Below, piece after piece: positions 1 to 8,162 of a stretch of DNA of 15,271 bases (positions are counted from its first letter, which is position 1; every line of letters starts with the position of its first letter). The notes below the pieces were generated by a model, which saw only the letters and a program-made list of their open reading frames with translations, was not told the origin of the DNA and did not search any database. Both the position numbers and the translations under genes were made by a program. Source of the DNA: Spirochaetaceae bacterium (GTDB taxonomy: Bacteria; Spirochaetota; Spirochaetia; DSM-27196; PXBQ01); contig PXBQ01000103.1 in assembly GCA_003566875.1 (NCBI GenBank), forward strand, positions 1 to 15,271, written 5' to 3'.

Positions 1-2331
1 AAGGCCGCGCAGATCTTCGAGGCCGTCGGTCTGGCCGAAGACGTGATCGAACGTGCATTTGTCGGGACCGCGAGCCGAATCAAAGGCGTCGGACTCGAGT
101 TGCTCGCCGAAGAAGCCCGACGACGCCACGCGCAGGGATGGCCCGAACGTAACGAACCGTTCGGTGCGGCGTTCATCAACACGGGTGACTTCCAGTGGAG
201 AGCCGGCGGCGAGAAACACATGTGGGACCCAAGCGCAATCGCGGAGTTTCAGCGCGCGGTAAGAAACAACGACCGGGTCGCATTCTCCCGATTCTCCGCT
301 CAGCAGAACACCCGAAACACGCAGCAAGCGACGATCAGGGGTTTGCTGCGCTTCAAGAAGAGCAATCCGATTCCGCTGTCGGAGGTGGAGCCGGTTGAGA
401 CGATTCTCAAACGTTTTGCGACCGGAGCGATGAGCTACGGCTCGATATCCTCCGAAGCGCACGAGACGCTTGCGATCGCGATGAACCGTATCGGCGGGAA
501 GTCGAATACCGGCGAGGGCGGTGAGGATCCCGAGCGCTTCGAGCGGCTTCCGAACGGTGACTCAAAACGATCGGCGATAAAGCAGATCGCGTCGGGCCGA
601 TTCGGCGTGACGATCGAGTACCTCACGAACGCGGACGAGATCCAGATCAAAATGGCGCAAGGCGCAAAACCCGGCGAGGGAGGTGAGCTTCCCGGGCACA
701 AAGTGTTCGATCACATTGCCAAAACGCGGTACTCGACTCCGGGAGTCGGCCTCATCTCCCCGCCGCCGCACCACGATATATACTCGATCGAAGATCTCGC
801 TCAACTCATTTTTGACCTCAAGAACGCAAACCCACGCGCACGGATTAGCGTCAAGCTTGTGTCCGAAGTCGGCGTCGGAACGGTCGCAGCCGGTGTCGCG
901 AAAGCGCACGCCGATCACATCCTGGTTTCGGGACACGATGGAGGTACCGGCGCGTCGCCGCTAACAGGGATCAAGCACGCCGGTTTGCCATGGGAACTTG
1001 GGCTCGCCGAGACGCACCGGACGCTCGTGATGAACGACTTGCGCAGTCGTGTCACGGTGCAGACCGACGGACAAATCAAAACCGGCCGCGACGTCGTGAT
1101 CGCCGCGTTGTTCGGCGCCGAGGAGTGCGGCTTCGCAACCTCGGCGCTCATCGCAGTCGGGTGTATCATGATGCGCAAGTGCGAAAAAAACACGTGCCCG
1201 GTCGGAATCGCGACGCAGGACGCGCTTCTCCGGAAGAAGTTTACCGGGAAGCCCGAACACGTACAAAATTTTCTTCGGTTTGTCGCCGAAGAGACGCGAG
1301 AGATCATGGCGGAACTCGGGTTTCGTCGTTATGACGAAATGGTTGGGCGTGTCGATATGCTCGAACCGGACGACACGGTGTTGAACTGGAAGTCAAGAAA
1401 CGTCGACCTGTCGGCACTGTTGTCACCGATTGAGACATGGCCCGAGCACTCCGGGGTGACGTGCTGCGTCGCTCAAGACCACGGTATCGCAGACGTGCTC
1501 GATCGGAAACTGATCGCGCAAGCAGAAAAAATACTGCTTTCGCCCGGCCCGCGGCGTTTAGAGACGATTGTTCGAAACACCGATCGAGCGGTCGGAACGA
1601 TGTTAAGTCATCACATCACGCGGCGTTGGGGACGCGACGGAGTGCCCGACGAGACGCTTCACGTCAAGTTGACCGGGTCTGCCGGACAGAGCTTCGGTGC
1701 GTGGCTCGCGCCGGGTATCACTCTCGAACTCGAGGGCGATGCGAACGACTACGTCGGTAAAGGACTATCGGGCGGCACGATTGTCGTGTACCCACCGAAG
1801 CAGTCGATGTTCGTCGCCGAGGAAAACATAGTGATCGGAAACGTCGCTCTGTACGGGGCGATACGCGGGCATGGGTTCTTCCGCGGCGTCGCCGCCGAGC
1901 GTTTCGCCGTCCGGAACTCCGGCGCGAACGTCGTCGTCGAAGGTGTCGGCGATCACGGGTGTGAATACATGACAGGAGGTCGTGCGGTGATCCTCGGAGA
2001 GACCGGACGGAACTTCGCCGCGGGTATGAGTGGCGGGGTCGCGTACGTCTGGGATCGCTCGGGAAAGCTCGCGTCGCGAGTCAATCCCGGCATGGTCGAA
2101 CTCGACGAACTCGACGATGAGGACGAGACGTTTGTCCGGCAGCTCGTGCGGCGGCACCACGCGTACTCGGGATCGAGCGTCGCGGCGCACGTAGTCTCGT
2201 CGTGGAGTGATCGCCGGGGCGAGTTCGTGAAGGTGATCTCGCCCGCGTATCGGCGCGTACTCGAGTTGCAGAGAGTTAGAGTGGAAGAAGCGTACGCGAC
2301 GGCTTCACAATCGGAGGTCATTAATGGGTAA
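1..2331 (+). CDS. gltB: Glutamate synthase (NADPH) large subunit, C-terminal half, 5'-truncated
   Basis: The frame is open from base 1 with no start, so this is the C-terminal 776 residues of a protein normally about 1500 long. GltB makes glutamate from 2-oxoglutarate using ammonia released from glutamine in its N-terminal domain, which lies outside the window. The visible part holds the FMN-binding synthase domain, with SGHDGGTGASPLTGIKHAG around residues 311-329. Next come the three cysteines of the 3Fe-4S cluster in the pattern C-x5-C-x4-C (codons at 1162, 1180 and 1195, in CIMMRKCEKNTCPVG). The C-terminal glycine-rich beta-helix domain (GXGXG) follows, with segments such as VGKGLSGGTIVVYPP and GEGVGDHGCEYMTGG-like repeats between about 1745 and 2060. 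The stop overlaps the gltD start by 8 bp, so the two subunits are translationally coupled. Identification is firm; only the upstream half is unseen. Confidence 0.97.
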   Translation, partial: KAAQIFEAVGLAEDVIERAFVGTASRIKGVGLELLAEEARRRHAQGWPERNEPFGAAFINTGDFQWRAGGEKHMWDPSAIAEFQRAVRNNDRVAFSRFSAQQNTRNTQQATIRGLLRFKKSNPIPLSEVEPVETILKRFATGAMSYGSISSEAHETLAIAMNRIGGKSNTGEGGEDPERFERLPNGDSKRSAIKQIASGRFGVTIEYLTNADEIQIKMAQGAKPGEGGELPGHKVFDHIAKTRYSTPGVGLISPPPHHDIYSIEDLAQLIFDLKNANPRARISVKLVSEVGVGTVAAGVAKAHADHILVSGHDGGTGASPLTGIKHAGLPWELGLAETHRTLVMNDLRSRVTVQTDGQIKTGRDVVIAALFGAEECGFATSALIAVGCIMMRKCEKNTCPVGIATQDALLRKKFTGKPEHVQNFLRFVAEETREIMAELGFRRYDEMVGRVDMLEPDDTVLNWKSRNVDLSALLSPIETWPEHSGVTCCVAQDHGIADVLDRKLIAQAEKILLSPGPRRLETIVRNTDRAVGTMLSHHITRRWGRDGVPDETLHVKLTGSAGQSFGAWLAPGITLELEGDANDYVGKGLSGGTIVVYPPKQSMFVAEENIVIGNVALYGAIRGHGFFRGVAAERFAVRNSGANVVVEGVGDHGCEYMTGGRAVILGETGRNFAAGMSGGVAYVWDRSGKLASRVNPGMVELDELDDEDETFVRQLVRRHHAYSGSSVAAHVVSSWSDRRGEFVKVISPAYRRVLELQRVRVEEAYATASQSEVING

Positions 2332-3787
2332 ACCAACCGGGTTCATGGAGTTCGGGCGGGAGACGGTCCGTGACCGCGACGCCGCCGAAAGATTATTGGA
2401 CTTCGATGAGTTTCACACCGAGCTCGACGAAGAGGAACGCAGGAACCAAGGTGCGCGCTGCATGGACTGCGGCGTGCCGTTCTGTCAATCGGATTTTGGG
2501 TGTCCAGTCGACAACCTCATTCCTGAGTGGAACGATTTGGTGTACCAGGGCCGATGGGACGATGCGTTCCACCGGCTCATGAAAACGAATAACTTTCCCG
2601 AGTATACCGGCAGAGTGTGCCCCGCCCCGTGCGAGTCGGCGTGTGTGCTCGGCATCAACGAACCGGCCGTTACGATCAAGGATAACGAGTGCGCGATAAT
2701 CGACCGCGCGTACGACTCGGGGTTGATGAAGCCGCGTCCGCCGGCGACGCGAACCGGAAAACGCGTCGCTGTCGTCGGAAGTGGGCCTGCAGGGCTAGCC
2801 GCAGCCGATCAGTTGAACAAGGCCGGACACCTAGTGACGGTGTTCGAGCGCGATGATCGGATCGGCGGTTTGTTGATGTACGGTATCCCGAACATGAAAC
2901 TCGATAAGAAACTCGTCGAGAAACGAAACGGAATCATGGCTCTCGAGGGCGTGGAGTTCCGCACCGGTGTGGAAGTCGGATCCGACATCAAACCGTCCGA
3001 TCTCCACGCGCAGTACGACGCGGTTTTGCTCGCGTGCGGCGCGACCGTTCCGCGGGATCTACCGGTTCCGGGGCGAGACCTAAAGGGTATACATTTCGCG
3101 ATGGAGTTCCTGAAGGCAAACACAAAGAGCCTACTCGACTCGGTGCTTGCCGATGGGACCTACATTTCGGCGAAAGGGAAATCCGTGATCGTGATTGGCG
3201 GTGGTGATACAGGGAACGACTGCATCGGGACGTCGATGCGGCACGGGTGCAGCTCGCTCAGGAATTTTGAGTTGTTGTCGAAACCGGCGCCAAGTCGGAC
3301 AGAGGAATACCCGTGGCCGACATACCCGCGGCTCTTGAAGATGGACTACGGACACGTCGAGGCTGCGGAAAAATTCGGCGGCGATCCGCGCGAATACTCG
3401 ATTCTCACCAAGGAGTTCATATCGGACGACAACGGTCGTGTCCGCGCGGTGAGAACGGTCCGCGTAGAATGGAAGAAAGAACCGGGTGAACGTCCGACTA
3501 TGGAAGAGATTCCCGGTACGGAACAGCTGTGGGAGGCTGATCTTGTGTTACTTGCTCTCGGTTTTCTCGGCCCGGAACAGGGTATCGCCGATGCGCTCGA
3601 GCTCGAGCGAGACCCGCGGAGCAATTTCAAGGCGGAATACGGGCGTTACGCGACGAGCGTCGAGAAAGTCTTTTCCGCCGGCGACGCGCGGCGCGGTCAG
3701 TCGCTCGTTGTATGGGCAATCGATGAAGGGCGCGGCGCCGCGCGTGAAATTGACCGATTTCTCATGGGCTCAACGGTACTCCCGTAG
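2324..3787 (+). CDS. gltD: Glutamate synthase (NADPH) small subunit
   Basis: This 487-residue protein has the usual length for GltD, which carries electrons from NADPH through FAD and 4Fe-4S clusters to the large subunit. The ATG overlaps the end of gltB by 8 bp and sits behind a clear GGAGGT at about 2311-2316. The N-terminal ferredoxin-like part has cysteines at 46, 49, 54 and 60 (CMDCGVPFC...GC) and at 99, 103 and 107 (CPAPCESAC). The FAD-binding Rossmann motif GSGPAG is at residues 152-157 and the NADPH motif GGGDTG at 292-297. The C-terminal FAD contact VFSAGDARRGQSLVVWAI lies near residue 450. No motif looks damaged. The stop is TAG at 3785-3787, followed by a 96-bp gap before the ribosomal operon, so glt genes and rplU may or may not share a transcript. 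Confidence 0.97.
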   Translation: MGKPTGFMEFGRETVRDRDAAERLLDFDEFHTELDEEERRNQGARCMDCGVPFCQSDFGCPVDNLIPEWNDLVYQGRWDDAFHRLMKTNNFPEYTGRVCPAPCESACVLGINEPAVTIKDNECAIIDRAYDSGLMKPRPPATRTGKRVAVVGSGPAGLAAADQLNKAGHLVTVFERDDRIGGLLMYGIPNMKLDKKLVEKRNGIMALEGVEFRTGVEVGSDIKPSDLHAQYDAVLLACGATVPRDLPVPGRDLKGIHFAMEFLKANTKSLLDSVLADGTYISAKGKSVIVIGGGDTGNDCIGTSMRHGCSSLRNFELLSKPAPSRTEEYPWPTYPRLLKMDYGHVEAAEKFGGDPREYSILTKEFISDDNGRVRAVRTVRVEWKKEPGERPTMEEIPGTEQLWEADLVLLALGFLGPEQGIADALELERDPRSNFKAEYGRYATSVEKVFSAGDARRGQSLVVWAIDEGRGAAREIDRFLMGSTVLP

Positions 3788-3883
3788 AACGTGCGCGATC
3801 TGTTGACCATTGGGCCTATTTCATGGTAGAGATCTCTCTACGCAAAAAAAGAACGCTGAAAGTTCACATAAAGGATTTGCACT
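3788..3883 (+). promoter_or_regulatory. Leader/intergenic region before rplU with a small palindrome
   Basis: The 96-bp gap holds a perfect inverted repeat GTAGAG-ATCT-CTCTAC at 3826-3841, a 6-bp stem with a 4-base loop. It is followed by an A-rich run, not a T run, so it does not look like an intrinsic terminator. A TTGACC at 3803-3808 could be a -35 box, with a poor -10 (TAGAGA at 3827-3832, 18-bp spacer) inside the palindrome. That arrangement would place an operator-like element over the promoter. The L21 Shine-Dalgarno (AAAGGA) is at about 3872-3877. The promoter reading is weak; the palindrome itself is directly visible. Confidence 0.3.
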
Positions 3884-4198
3884 ATGTACGCACTTGTCGA
3901 AATCAAAGGTAAACAATTCCGCGCCGAGGAAGGTGCGGTTCTAAAAATTGACAAAATCGTCGCGGGAGAAGGTGAAGTCGTCGAGTATGACTCGGTTTTG
4001 TTACTCCGGTCCGATGACGCGGTGACTCTCGGTACGCCGTATGTTTCGGGCGCGCGCGTGAAAGCAGTTGTCGAGGGGCACGGTCGGGGGGAGAAGATCA
4101 CGGTGTACAAGTACAAACGCCGAAAAAACTACGCTCGCAAGCAAGGGCATCGGCAATCGTACTCTTTGATCCGGGTCAAGGAAATAGCGGCCACATGA
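3884..4198 (+). CDS. rplU: 50S ribosomal protein L21
   Basis: This 104-residue protein has the normal length for L21, which binds 23S rRNA in the large subunit. The N-terminus MYALVEIKGKQFRAEEG and the C-terminal RNA-binding signature YKYKRRKNYARKQGHRQSY (about residues 74-92) are diagnostic. The ATG follows an AAAGGA Shine-Dalgarno. It is the first gene of the conserved rplU–prp–rpmA–obg cluster. The next gene lies 36 bp downstream in the same frame. Confidence 0.97.
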   Translation: MYALVEIKGKQFRAEEGAVLKIDKIVAGEGEVVEYDSVLLLRSDDAVTLGTPYVSGARVKAVVEGHGRGEKITVYKYKRRKNYARKQGHRQSYSLIRVKEIAAT

Positions 4199-4234
4199 CC
4201 TTCACGCGTTTCAGGGTCGGCGGTTAGCTCGATC

Positions 4235-4582
4235 ATGATACGCGTCGAACTGATTGTCGATGCGTTCGGTTGCGTGACATCCGTCACGTCGGTCGGACAT
4301 GCGGAGCCCGTATCGGGTGTGAGCCTTGTGTGCGCCGCCGCGACGGTACTTGTACGGACGTCCGCGAGATGCATTTCCTCGGTCCGTGGCGCGACGATCA
4401 CCGGAACGGCACGCGACCCGGGCAGGATACAGTATCGTGTTTCCGTCCACGACCCGACCGCGCGCGAACGGATCGCCGGCATGACGGATTTTTTGCGTCG
4501 AGGTTTGTCGGATATTCGGGACGATGCACCGAATGAGCTTGAGTTGAAAGAGATTACAGAAGGGGACGCGTATGGCACATAA
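4235..4582 (+). CDS. Prp-like (YsxB) ribosomal-processing cysteine protease family protein
   Basis: This 115-residue protein is encoded between L21 and L27, the classic place for Prp, the cysteine protease that in Firmicutes removes an N-terminal extension from L27. The family's catalytic pair is visible as GHA (His22) and VCAAA (Cys33). The loop between them is divergent: it reads EPVSGVSLV, without the usual Asp before the Ile/Leu-Val-Cys. The ATG at 4235 is the only normal start after the rplU stop in that frame. Its Shine-Dalgarno is weak, so translation probably depends on coupling to rplU. The 3' end overlaps rpmA by 11 bp. The L27 made next door has no extension to cut, so the substrate is unclear. 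The family call rests on position plus the His/Cys motif and is good but not certain. Confidence 0.78.
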   Translation: MIRVELIVDAFGCVTSVTSVGHAEPVSGVSLVCAAATVLVRTSARCISSVRGATITGTARDPGRIQYRVSVHDPTARERIAGMTDFLRRGLSDIRDDAPNELELKEITEGDAYGT

Positions 4583-4844
4583 GAAAGGCGGCGGAAGTTC
4601 AAAAAACGGGCGTGATTCGCAATCACAACGTCTCGGCGTCAAACGGTTCGGCGGGCAACTCGTGAAAGCCGGAGAGATCCTCGTGCGCCAACGTGGTACG
4701 AAATTTCATCCCGGTGTGAACGTCGGGCTTGGCAAGGATGATACACTGTTCGCAACTGAACACGGTCATGTCTTGTTCGGCGTAAAACGTGGGAAGAAGA
4801 TCGTCTCGATCGAACCCGTCGCGACGCAGCAGGCAGAGTCGTAA
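4572..4844 (+). CDS. rpmA: 50S ribosomal protein L27
   Basis: This 90-residue protein matches L27, whose N-terminus reaches the peptidyl-transferase centre. It begins MAHKKGGGSSKNGRDS and continues with RLGVKRFGGQ and VRQRGTKFHPGVNVGLGKDD, all strongly conserved family blocks. It starts directly at the mature-type AHKKGG sequence, so the cleavable hydrophobic leader seen in Firmicutes L27 is absent. The ATG lies inside the end of the prp-like gene (11-bp overlap) and has AGAAGGGG about 6 bases upstream. obg starts 11 bp after its stop. Confidence 0.97.
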   Translation: MAHKKGGGSSKNGRDSQSQRLGVKRFGGQLVKAGEILVRQRGTKFHPGVNVGLGKDDTLFATEHGHVLFGVKRGKKIVSIEPVATQQAES

Positions 4845-4855
4845 GCGGAAAACAG

Positions 4856-5938
4856 GTGGAGAACTTCGTCGACGAGGCGACTCTTGAAGTTTCGTCCGGC
4901 GATGGCGGTGCGGGGTCGGTCCATTTTCGGCGTGAGAAGTACGTTCCTCGCGGCGGTCCCGACGGTGGTGACGGAGGGCGAGGCGGCGCGGTGGTATTTC
5001 GCGTTCGCGGCAACCTGAATACTCTGACTCATCTGGTCATGGGCGGAAACGTCCACGCGGAAAATGGACGACCCGGTACGGGCCGTATGCGTCATGGCCG
5101 CGACGGCGCCGATGCGGTGATAGAGTTACCCCCCGGGTCCGTTTTGTACGACGCCGAGACCGGCGAAATTGTCCACGACTTTGCAAAGGACGGGCTGCAA
5201 CTCACGTTTTTGAGTGGGGGCCGCGGCGGAAAGGGAAACACCCACTTCAAATCGTCTCGCATGCAGACTCCCCGGTTTTCGCAGCCCGGCGAGCCGGGTG
5301 AAACTCGCCGGGTGCGTGTCGAACTGAGGCTCATCGCGGACGTCGGCCTCGTTGGCCTGCCGAACGCGGGAAAGTCGAGCCTGTTGCGCGTCTTGACGTC
5401 GGCTCGTCCTCGCGTCGGCGCGTACCCGTTCACGACCAAGTCGCCGAACCTTGGTGTATTTCGAATTTTCGACCGCGAGATCGTGATTGCCGATATCCCG
5501 GGTATAATCGAAGGTGCGTCGCACGGAGCGGGGCTCGGAATCCGCTTTCTGAAACATATCGCGCGTACGCGCTGCCTCGCGTGTCTGCTCGATGCGTCCG
5601 AGGACGATTGGGAGCACGCTTTTTCTGTCGTTAGGCACGAGCTCGCCGAGTTTTCGTACGAGCTATCACGCAAACCGTACGTGATCGTCGCGACAAAGGT
5701 CGAAATGCCGGGCGCGGCTGAGCGTGTCGATGAGATGAAACGACGGTTCACGGACGTACCGGTCTGCGCCGTCTCGGCGTTCACGACCGAAGGCCTGGAC
5801 GTTCTTGGTCGCGAGATTGCAAAGCTCGTTCCCGTGCGTCAAGAAGAACCGTCCGAGGCCGACGATTACTGGGCCACGGACTATGCGGATGACTCCGACG
5901 ACGTGGAGTCTACCGAAAGCACGGACGGTCTCGGGTGA
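4856..5938 (+). CDS. obg: Obg family GTPase (ribosome assembly, CgtA/ObgE)
   Basis: This 360-residue GTPase acts in large-subunit assembly and growth control. The glycine-rich Obg fold fills residues 1-158, including GDGGAGSVHFRREK at 15-28 and PRGGPDGGDGGRGG at 31-44. The G domain follows: G1 GLPNAGKS at 167-174, the G2 threonines at 193-194, G3 DIPG at 213-216 and G5 SAF at 307-309. G4 reads TKVE at 280-283 where the family has NKxD, so the guanine-specifying Asp is a Glu. The protein ends in a short acidic Asp/Ser/Glu tail rather than a long C-terminal OCT-type domain. The start is GTG at 4856, chosen because MENFVDEATLEV aligns with the usual Obg beginning. The stop overlaps the nadD GTG start (GTGA, 4 bp). 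Confidence 0.96.
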   Translation: MENFVDEATLEVSSGDGGAGSVHFRREKYVPRGGPDGGDGGRGGAVVFRVRGNLNTLTHLVMGGNVHAENGRPGTGRMRHGRDGADAVIELPPGSVLYDAETGEIVHDFAKDGLQLTFLSGGRGGKGNTHFKSSRMQTPRFSQPGEPGETRRVRVELRLIADVGLVGLPNAGKSSLLRVLTSARPRVGAYPFTTKSPNLGVFRIFDREIVIADIPGIIEGASHGAGLGIRFLKHIARTRCLACLLDASEDDWEHAFSVVRHELAEFSYELSRKPYVIVATKVEMPGAAERVDEMKRRFTDVPVCAVSAFTTEGLDVLGREIAKLVPVRQEEPSEADDYWATDYADDSDDVESTESTDGLG

Positions 5939-6519
5939 AAACCGCGATTTTCGGCGGTTCGTTCGATCCGGTACACGTCGGGCATCTTATCGCGGCCGCC
6001 GAGGTTCTGTTCCGTACCGAGTACGAACGCGTGCTTTTTGTCCCTGCTTCGTACTCCCCGTTTCGTGGACGCCGTCCGTTCGCGTCGGGAACCGATCGCG
6101 TCCGTATGCTTGAACTTGCCATTTCCGGGAGCCCGGGTTTTGCGGTGTCCCGACACGAACTTCAATCGGAACGCGTATCGTACACGGTTGACACGGTCCG
6201 AACGTTGATCGCGTCCGGCGAAGTTACGGAGAGCCCGGGGCTCGTCATAGGGGATGATCTTGTCGAGGGTTTTGACCGTTGGAAAGAGGCATCTTCTTTG
6301 CGCGAACTCGTCGAGGTTGTTGTGGTGTCGCGGGACGCGATCGAAACCCCGGGTTTTCGGGTGCTTGACAACACGCCGATTCCCGTTTCGTCGTCCGAGA
6401 TCCGGCGGAGGTTTTCGATAGGTGCACCGGTCCGTTTCCTCGTGCCGGACGCCGTGCTGCAGTACATCGAAGAAAATCGTCTGTACCGCCCGGGAACGGG
6501 TGACGGAGATGTGGGTTGA
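5935..6519 (+). CDS. nadD: Nicotinate-nucleotide adenylyltransferase
   Basis: This 194-residue protein is the NaMN adenylyltransferase step of NAD synthesis. The nucleotidyltransferase signature GGSFDPVHVGH is at residues 7-17, with the HxGH catalytic element at 14-17. The second ATP-binding motif, SSSEIRRR, is at 152-159, and LVIGDD around 103-108 is the family's conserved GxD region. The start is GTG, overlapping the obg stop as GTGA. A MKTAIFGGSFDP beginning is typical. The next gene overlaps its end by about 11 bp, so nadD is coupled on both sides. The obg–nadD–LCP–rsfS order is conserved in spirochaetes as far as I recall. Confidence 0.95.
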   Translation: MKTAIFGGSFDPVHVGHLIAAAEVLFRTEYERVLFVPASYSPFRGRRPFASGTDRVRMLELAISGSPGFAVSRHELQSERVSYTVDTVRTLIASGEVTESPGLVIGDDLVEGFDRWKEASSLRELVEVVVVSRDAIETPGFRVLDNTPIPVSSSEIRRRFSIGAPVRFLVPDAVLQYIEENRLYRPGTGDGDVG

Positions 6520-7744
6520 TGAATCGACCACCGATTTGTACGATACGACTATGAAGAGTTCGATGACAGTCGCCGGCGCGTCGGTGATTGCCGCGTTGAT
6601 CGTAGTGACCTTGGGCGTGACGGCGGGAGTTCTGTACATGAACCTGCGGTCGGACGAAATCACCGCGCGGGTAGAACTGCGCGACGAGATCAGGATCTTG
6701 ATCGCGGTCGACGACGGCGACGAGCTTGAGCTGGCGCATGTTTTGTTTATTGCTACCGCGACCGATCAGGTGGCTTTGTTCGACATCCCCGGAAACATGG
6801 GGCTAATCATCGAATCTTTGAACCGGATCGACCGGATCGATACCGTGTACCGTGCGGATGACATAACCGAGTACCGACAACTCGTGCAGAATGTACTCGG
6901 TGTGGAAATCCCGTACTACTTGGCGCTGTCGCGCGAAGACGTCGCTAATTTAGCCGATTTGATCGAGGGGGTCGAGTTACACGTCGCCGAGATATTCGAG
7001 CAGGCGGGTGGTTCGCCGGCCATTTTGTTGCCGGCGGGCAACGTAGTTCTTGACGGCCCGAAACTGAAACTCTACCTCGCGTATGAGGAGCCGAACGAGC
7101 GCGATGTCGACCGTATAGTTCGGAGGCAAAGGATCATGCAAGGCATCATCGCGAGGGTCGGAGAGCGCGCCGAGTACGTGTCGCGGCCCGAAGTCAAAGG
7201 TTACTTCACGCGGTACGTTCGAAGCAACCTCGACGAGCCGTCTCTGTTGGCACTCGTGAATCTGTTTTCGCGACTCGATACGTCGAGGATGGTGAATCGA
7301 CGTGTTCAAGGGGCAACGCGCGTTCTCGAGAGCGCGGGGGTAGAGAAAGAACTCTTATTCCCGCACTTCGAAGGGCAGTGGCTCCGAGAAACCGTTCGCC
7401 AGGTTCAGGAAACGCTCGCACACTCAGATCTCGCGGGGGTCGGCGGGCAACCGATCAGGGTCGAGATATTAAATGGAACGACGACCGTGGGGCTTGCGCG
7501 GCGGACCGAGGCGTTGTTCGAAGAACGCGGTTTCGACGTCGTGAACATCGGCAACGCGCCGAGCAATTCGGTCGAACAGACCGTCGTAGTTGATAGACGT
7601 GGAAACGGCGCGCTCGCCGAGAGGGCTGCCGGCGTCATTCGTGCGTCCCGGATCGAGTTTGATCCGGCGGATCCCGACGATATAGTCGTCGATGTGAGGA
7701 TAATTCTTGGAAAGGACTTTGATGGCACGTTCGTGCGACAATGA
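6509..7744 (+). CDS. Membrane-anchored LCP-like protein with LytR_C domain (degenerate LytR/CpsA/Psr family)
   Basis: This 411-residue protein has a short cytoplasmic N-terminus, one transmembrane segment at about residues 20-44 (rich in Ala, Val, Leu) and an extracytoplasmic remainder. Residues about 60-165 resemble an LCP domain: a strand ending FDIPGN at 91-96 in the place of the usual SIPRD, and VLGVEIPYYLAL followed by LADLIEGVELHV, like the LCP core around 'iDYYvkvd...lvdalGGV'. The Asp/Arg residues expected for phosphotransfer (SDT and PRD blocks) are replaced by AHV and PGN, so it may not be catalytic. Residues about 316-403 (PIRVEILNGTTTVGLARR and on) match the LytR_C domain. The start is placed at ATG 6509, overlapping nadD by 11 bp; ATG 6551 is the main alternative. 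Function is unknown. LCP relatives attach glycopolymers to peptidoglycan, but spirochaetes lack teichoic acids. Confidence 0.75.
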   Translation: MWVDESTTDLYDTTMKSSMTVAGASVIAALIVVTLGVTAGVLYMNLRSDEITARVELRDEIRILIAVDDGDELELAHVLFIATATDQVALFDIPGNMGLIIESLNRIDRIDTVYRADDITEYRQLVQNVLGVEIPYYLALSREDVANLADLIEGVELHVAEIFEQAGGSPAILLPAGNVVLDGPKLKLYLAYEEPNERDVDRIVRRQRIMQGIIARVGERAEYVSRPEVKGYFTRYVRSNLDEPSLLALVNLFSRLDTSRMVNRRVQGATRVLESAGVEKELLFPHFEGQWLRETVRQVQETLAHSDLAGVGGQPIRVEILNGTTTVGLARRTEALFEERGFDVVNIGNAPSNSVEQTVVVDRRGNGALAERAAGVIRASRIEFDPADPDDIVVDVRIILGKDFDGTFVRQ

Positions 7745-8162
7745 TGCCGCCGCGCTTGGCGTAGCGCGCGTTCTTGATGACCACAAAGGCGAAGATACTC
7801 TTTGCCTTTTTGTCGGCGATATTTCGAGCATAACCGATTATCTCGTGATAGCGACGGCGCGAAGCGTCGCGCACATGCGAGGGCTCGTCAATCGGATTGG
7901 TGAGTATCTTGAATCCGCCGACCGGGTTGACACTCGTCCGCGAAAAAAACCCGACGAATCGGGATGGACCTTGATCGACTGCGGAAACGTCGTGATTCAC
8001 ATAATGACCAAAGAAAAGCGCGAGTTCTACGAACTGGAGCGATTGTGGTTCGAAGCCGACATCGTCTACTCGTCGAAATCGTCATCGTCGAATCCGCCCG
8101 AATCGGAGTCTTCCTCGAATCCGTCCGACGGCTCGTCGTACTCGACAAGGTCGTCGTCGTAG
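7722..8162 (+). CDS. rsfS: Ribosomal silencing factor RsfS with an extra serine-rich tail
   Basis: RsfS (Iojap/DUF143) binds L14 and blocks subunit joining in starved cells. The core is recognisable: SSITDYLVIATARSVAHMRG at about residues 35-54, GWTLIDCGNVVIHIM at 81-95 and REFYELERLWFEAD at 100-113, where family members usually end. Here about 30 residues more follow (117-146), almost all Ser, with Asn, Pro and Glu. That tail is encoded by DNA that on the other strand encodes an Asp-rich protein. The start is ATG 7722, behind AGGA with 5-base spacing; a TTG at 7707 is in frame but lacks support. It overlaps the LCP gene end by 23 bp. The core is secure. Whether the tail has a function is open. 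Confidence 0.92.
   Translation: MARSCDNDAAALGVARVLDDHKGEDTLCLFVGDISSITDYLVIATARSVAHMRGLVNRIGEYLESADRVDTRPRKKPDESGWTLIDCGNVVIHIMTKEKREFYELERLWFEADIVYSSKSSSSNPPESESSSNPSDGSSYSTRSSS

Noticed and set aside
5092..5784. 230-residue minus-strand frame opposite obg
   Set aside because: It is a shadow of the Obg gene with no recognisable domain.
5881..6663. 260-residue minus-strand frame opposite nadD
   Set aside because: It is a long shadow frame typical of GC-rich coding DNA. It has no domain pattern, and nadD on the + strand is unambiguous.
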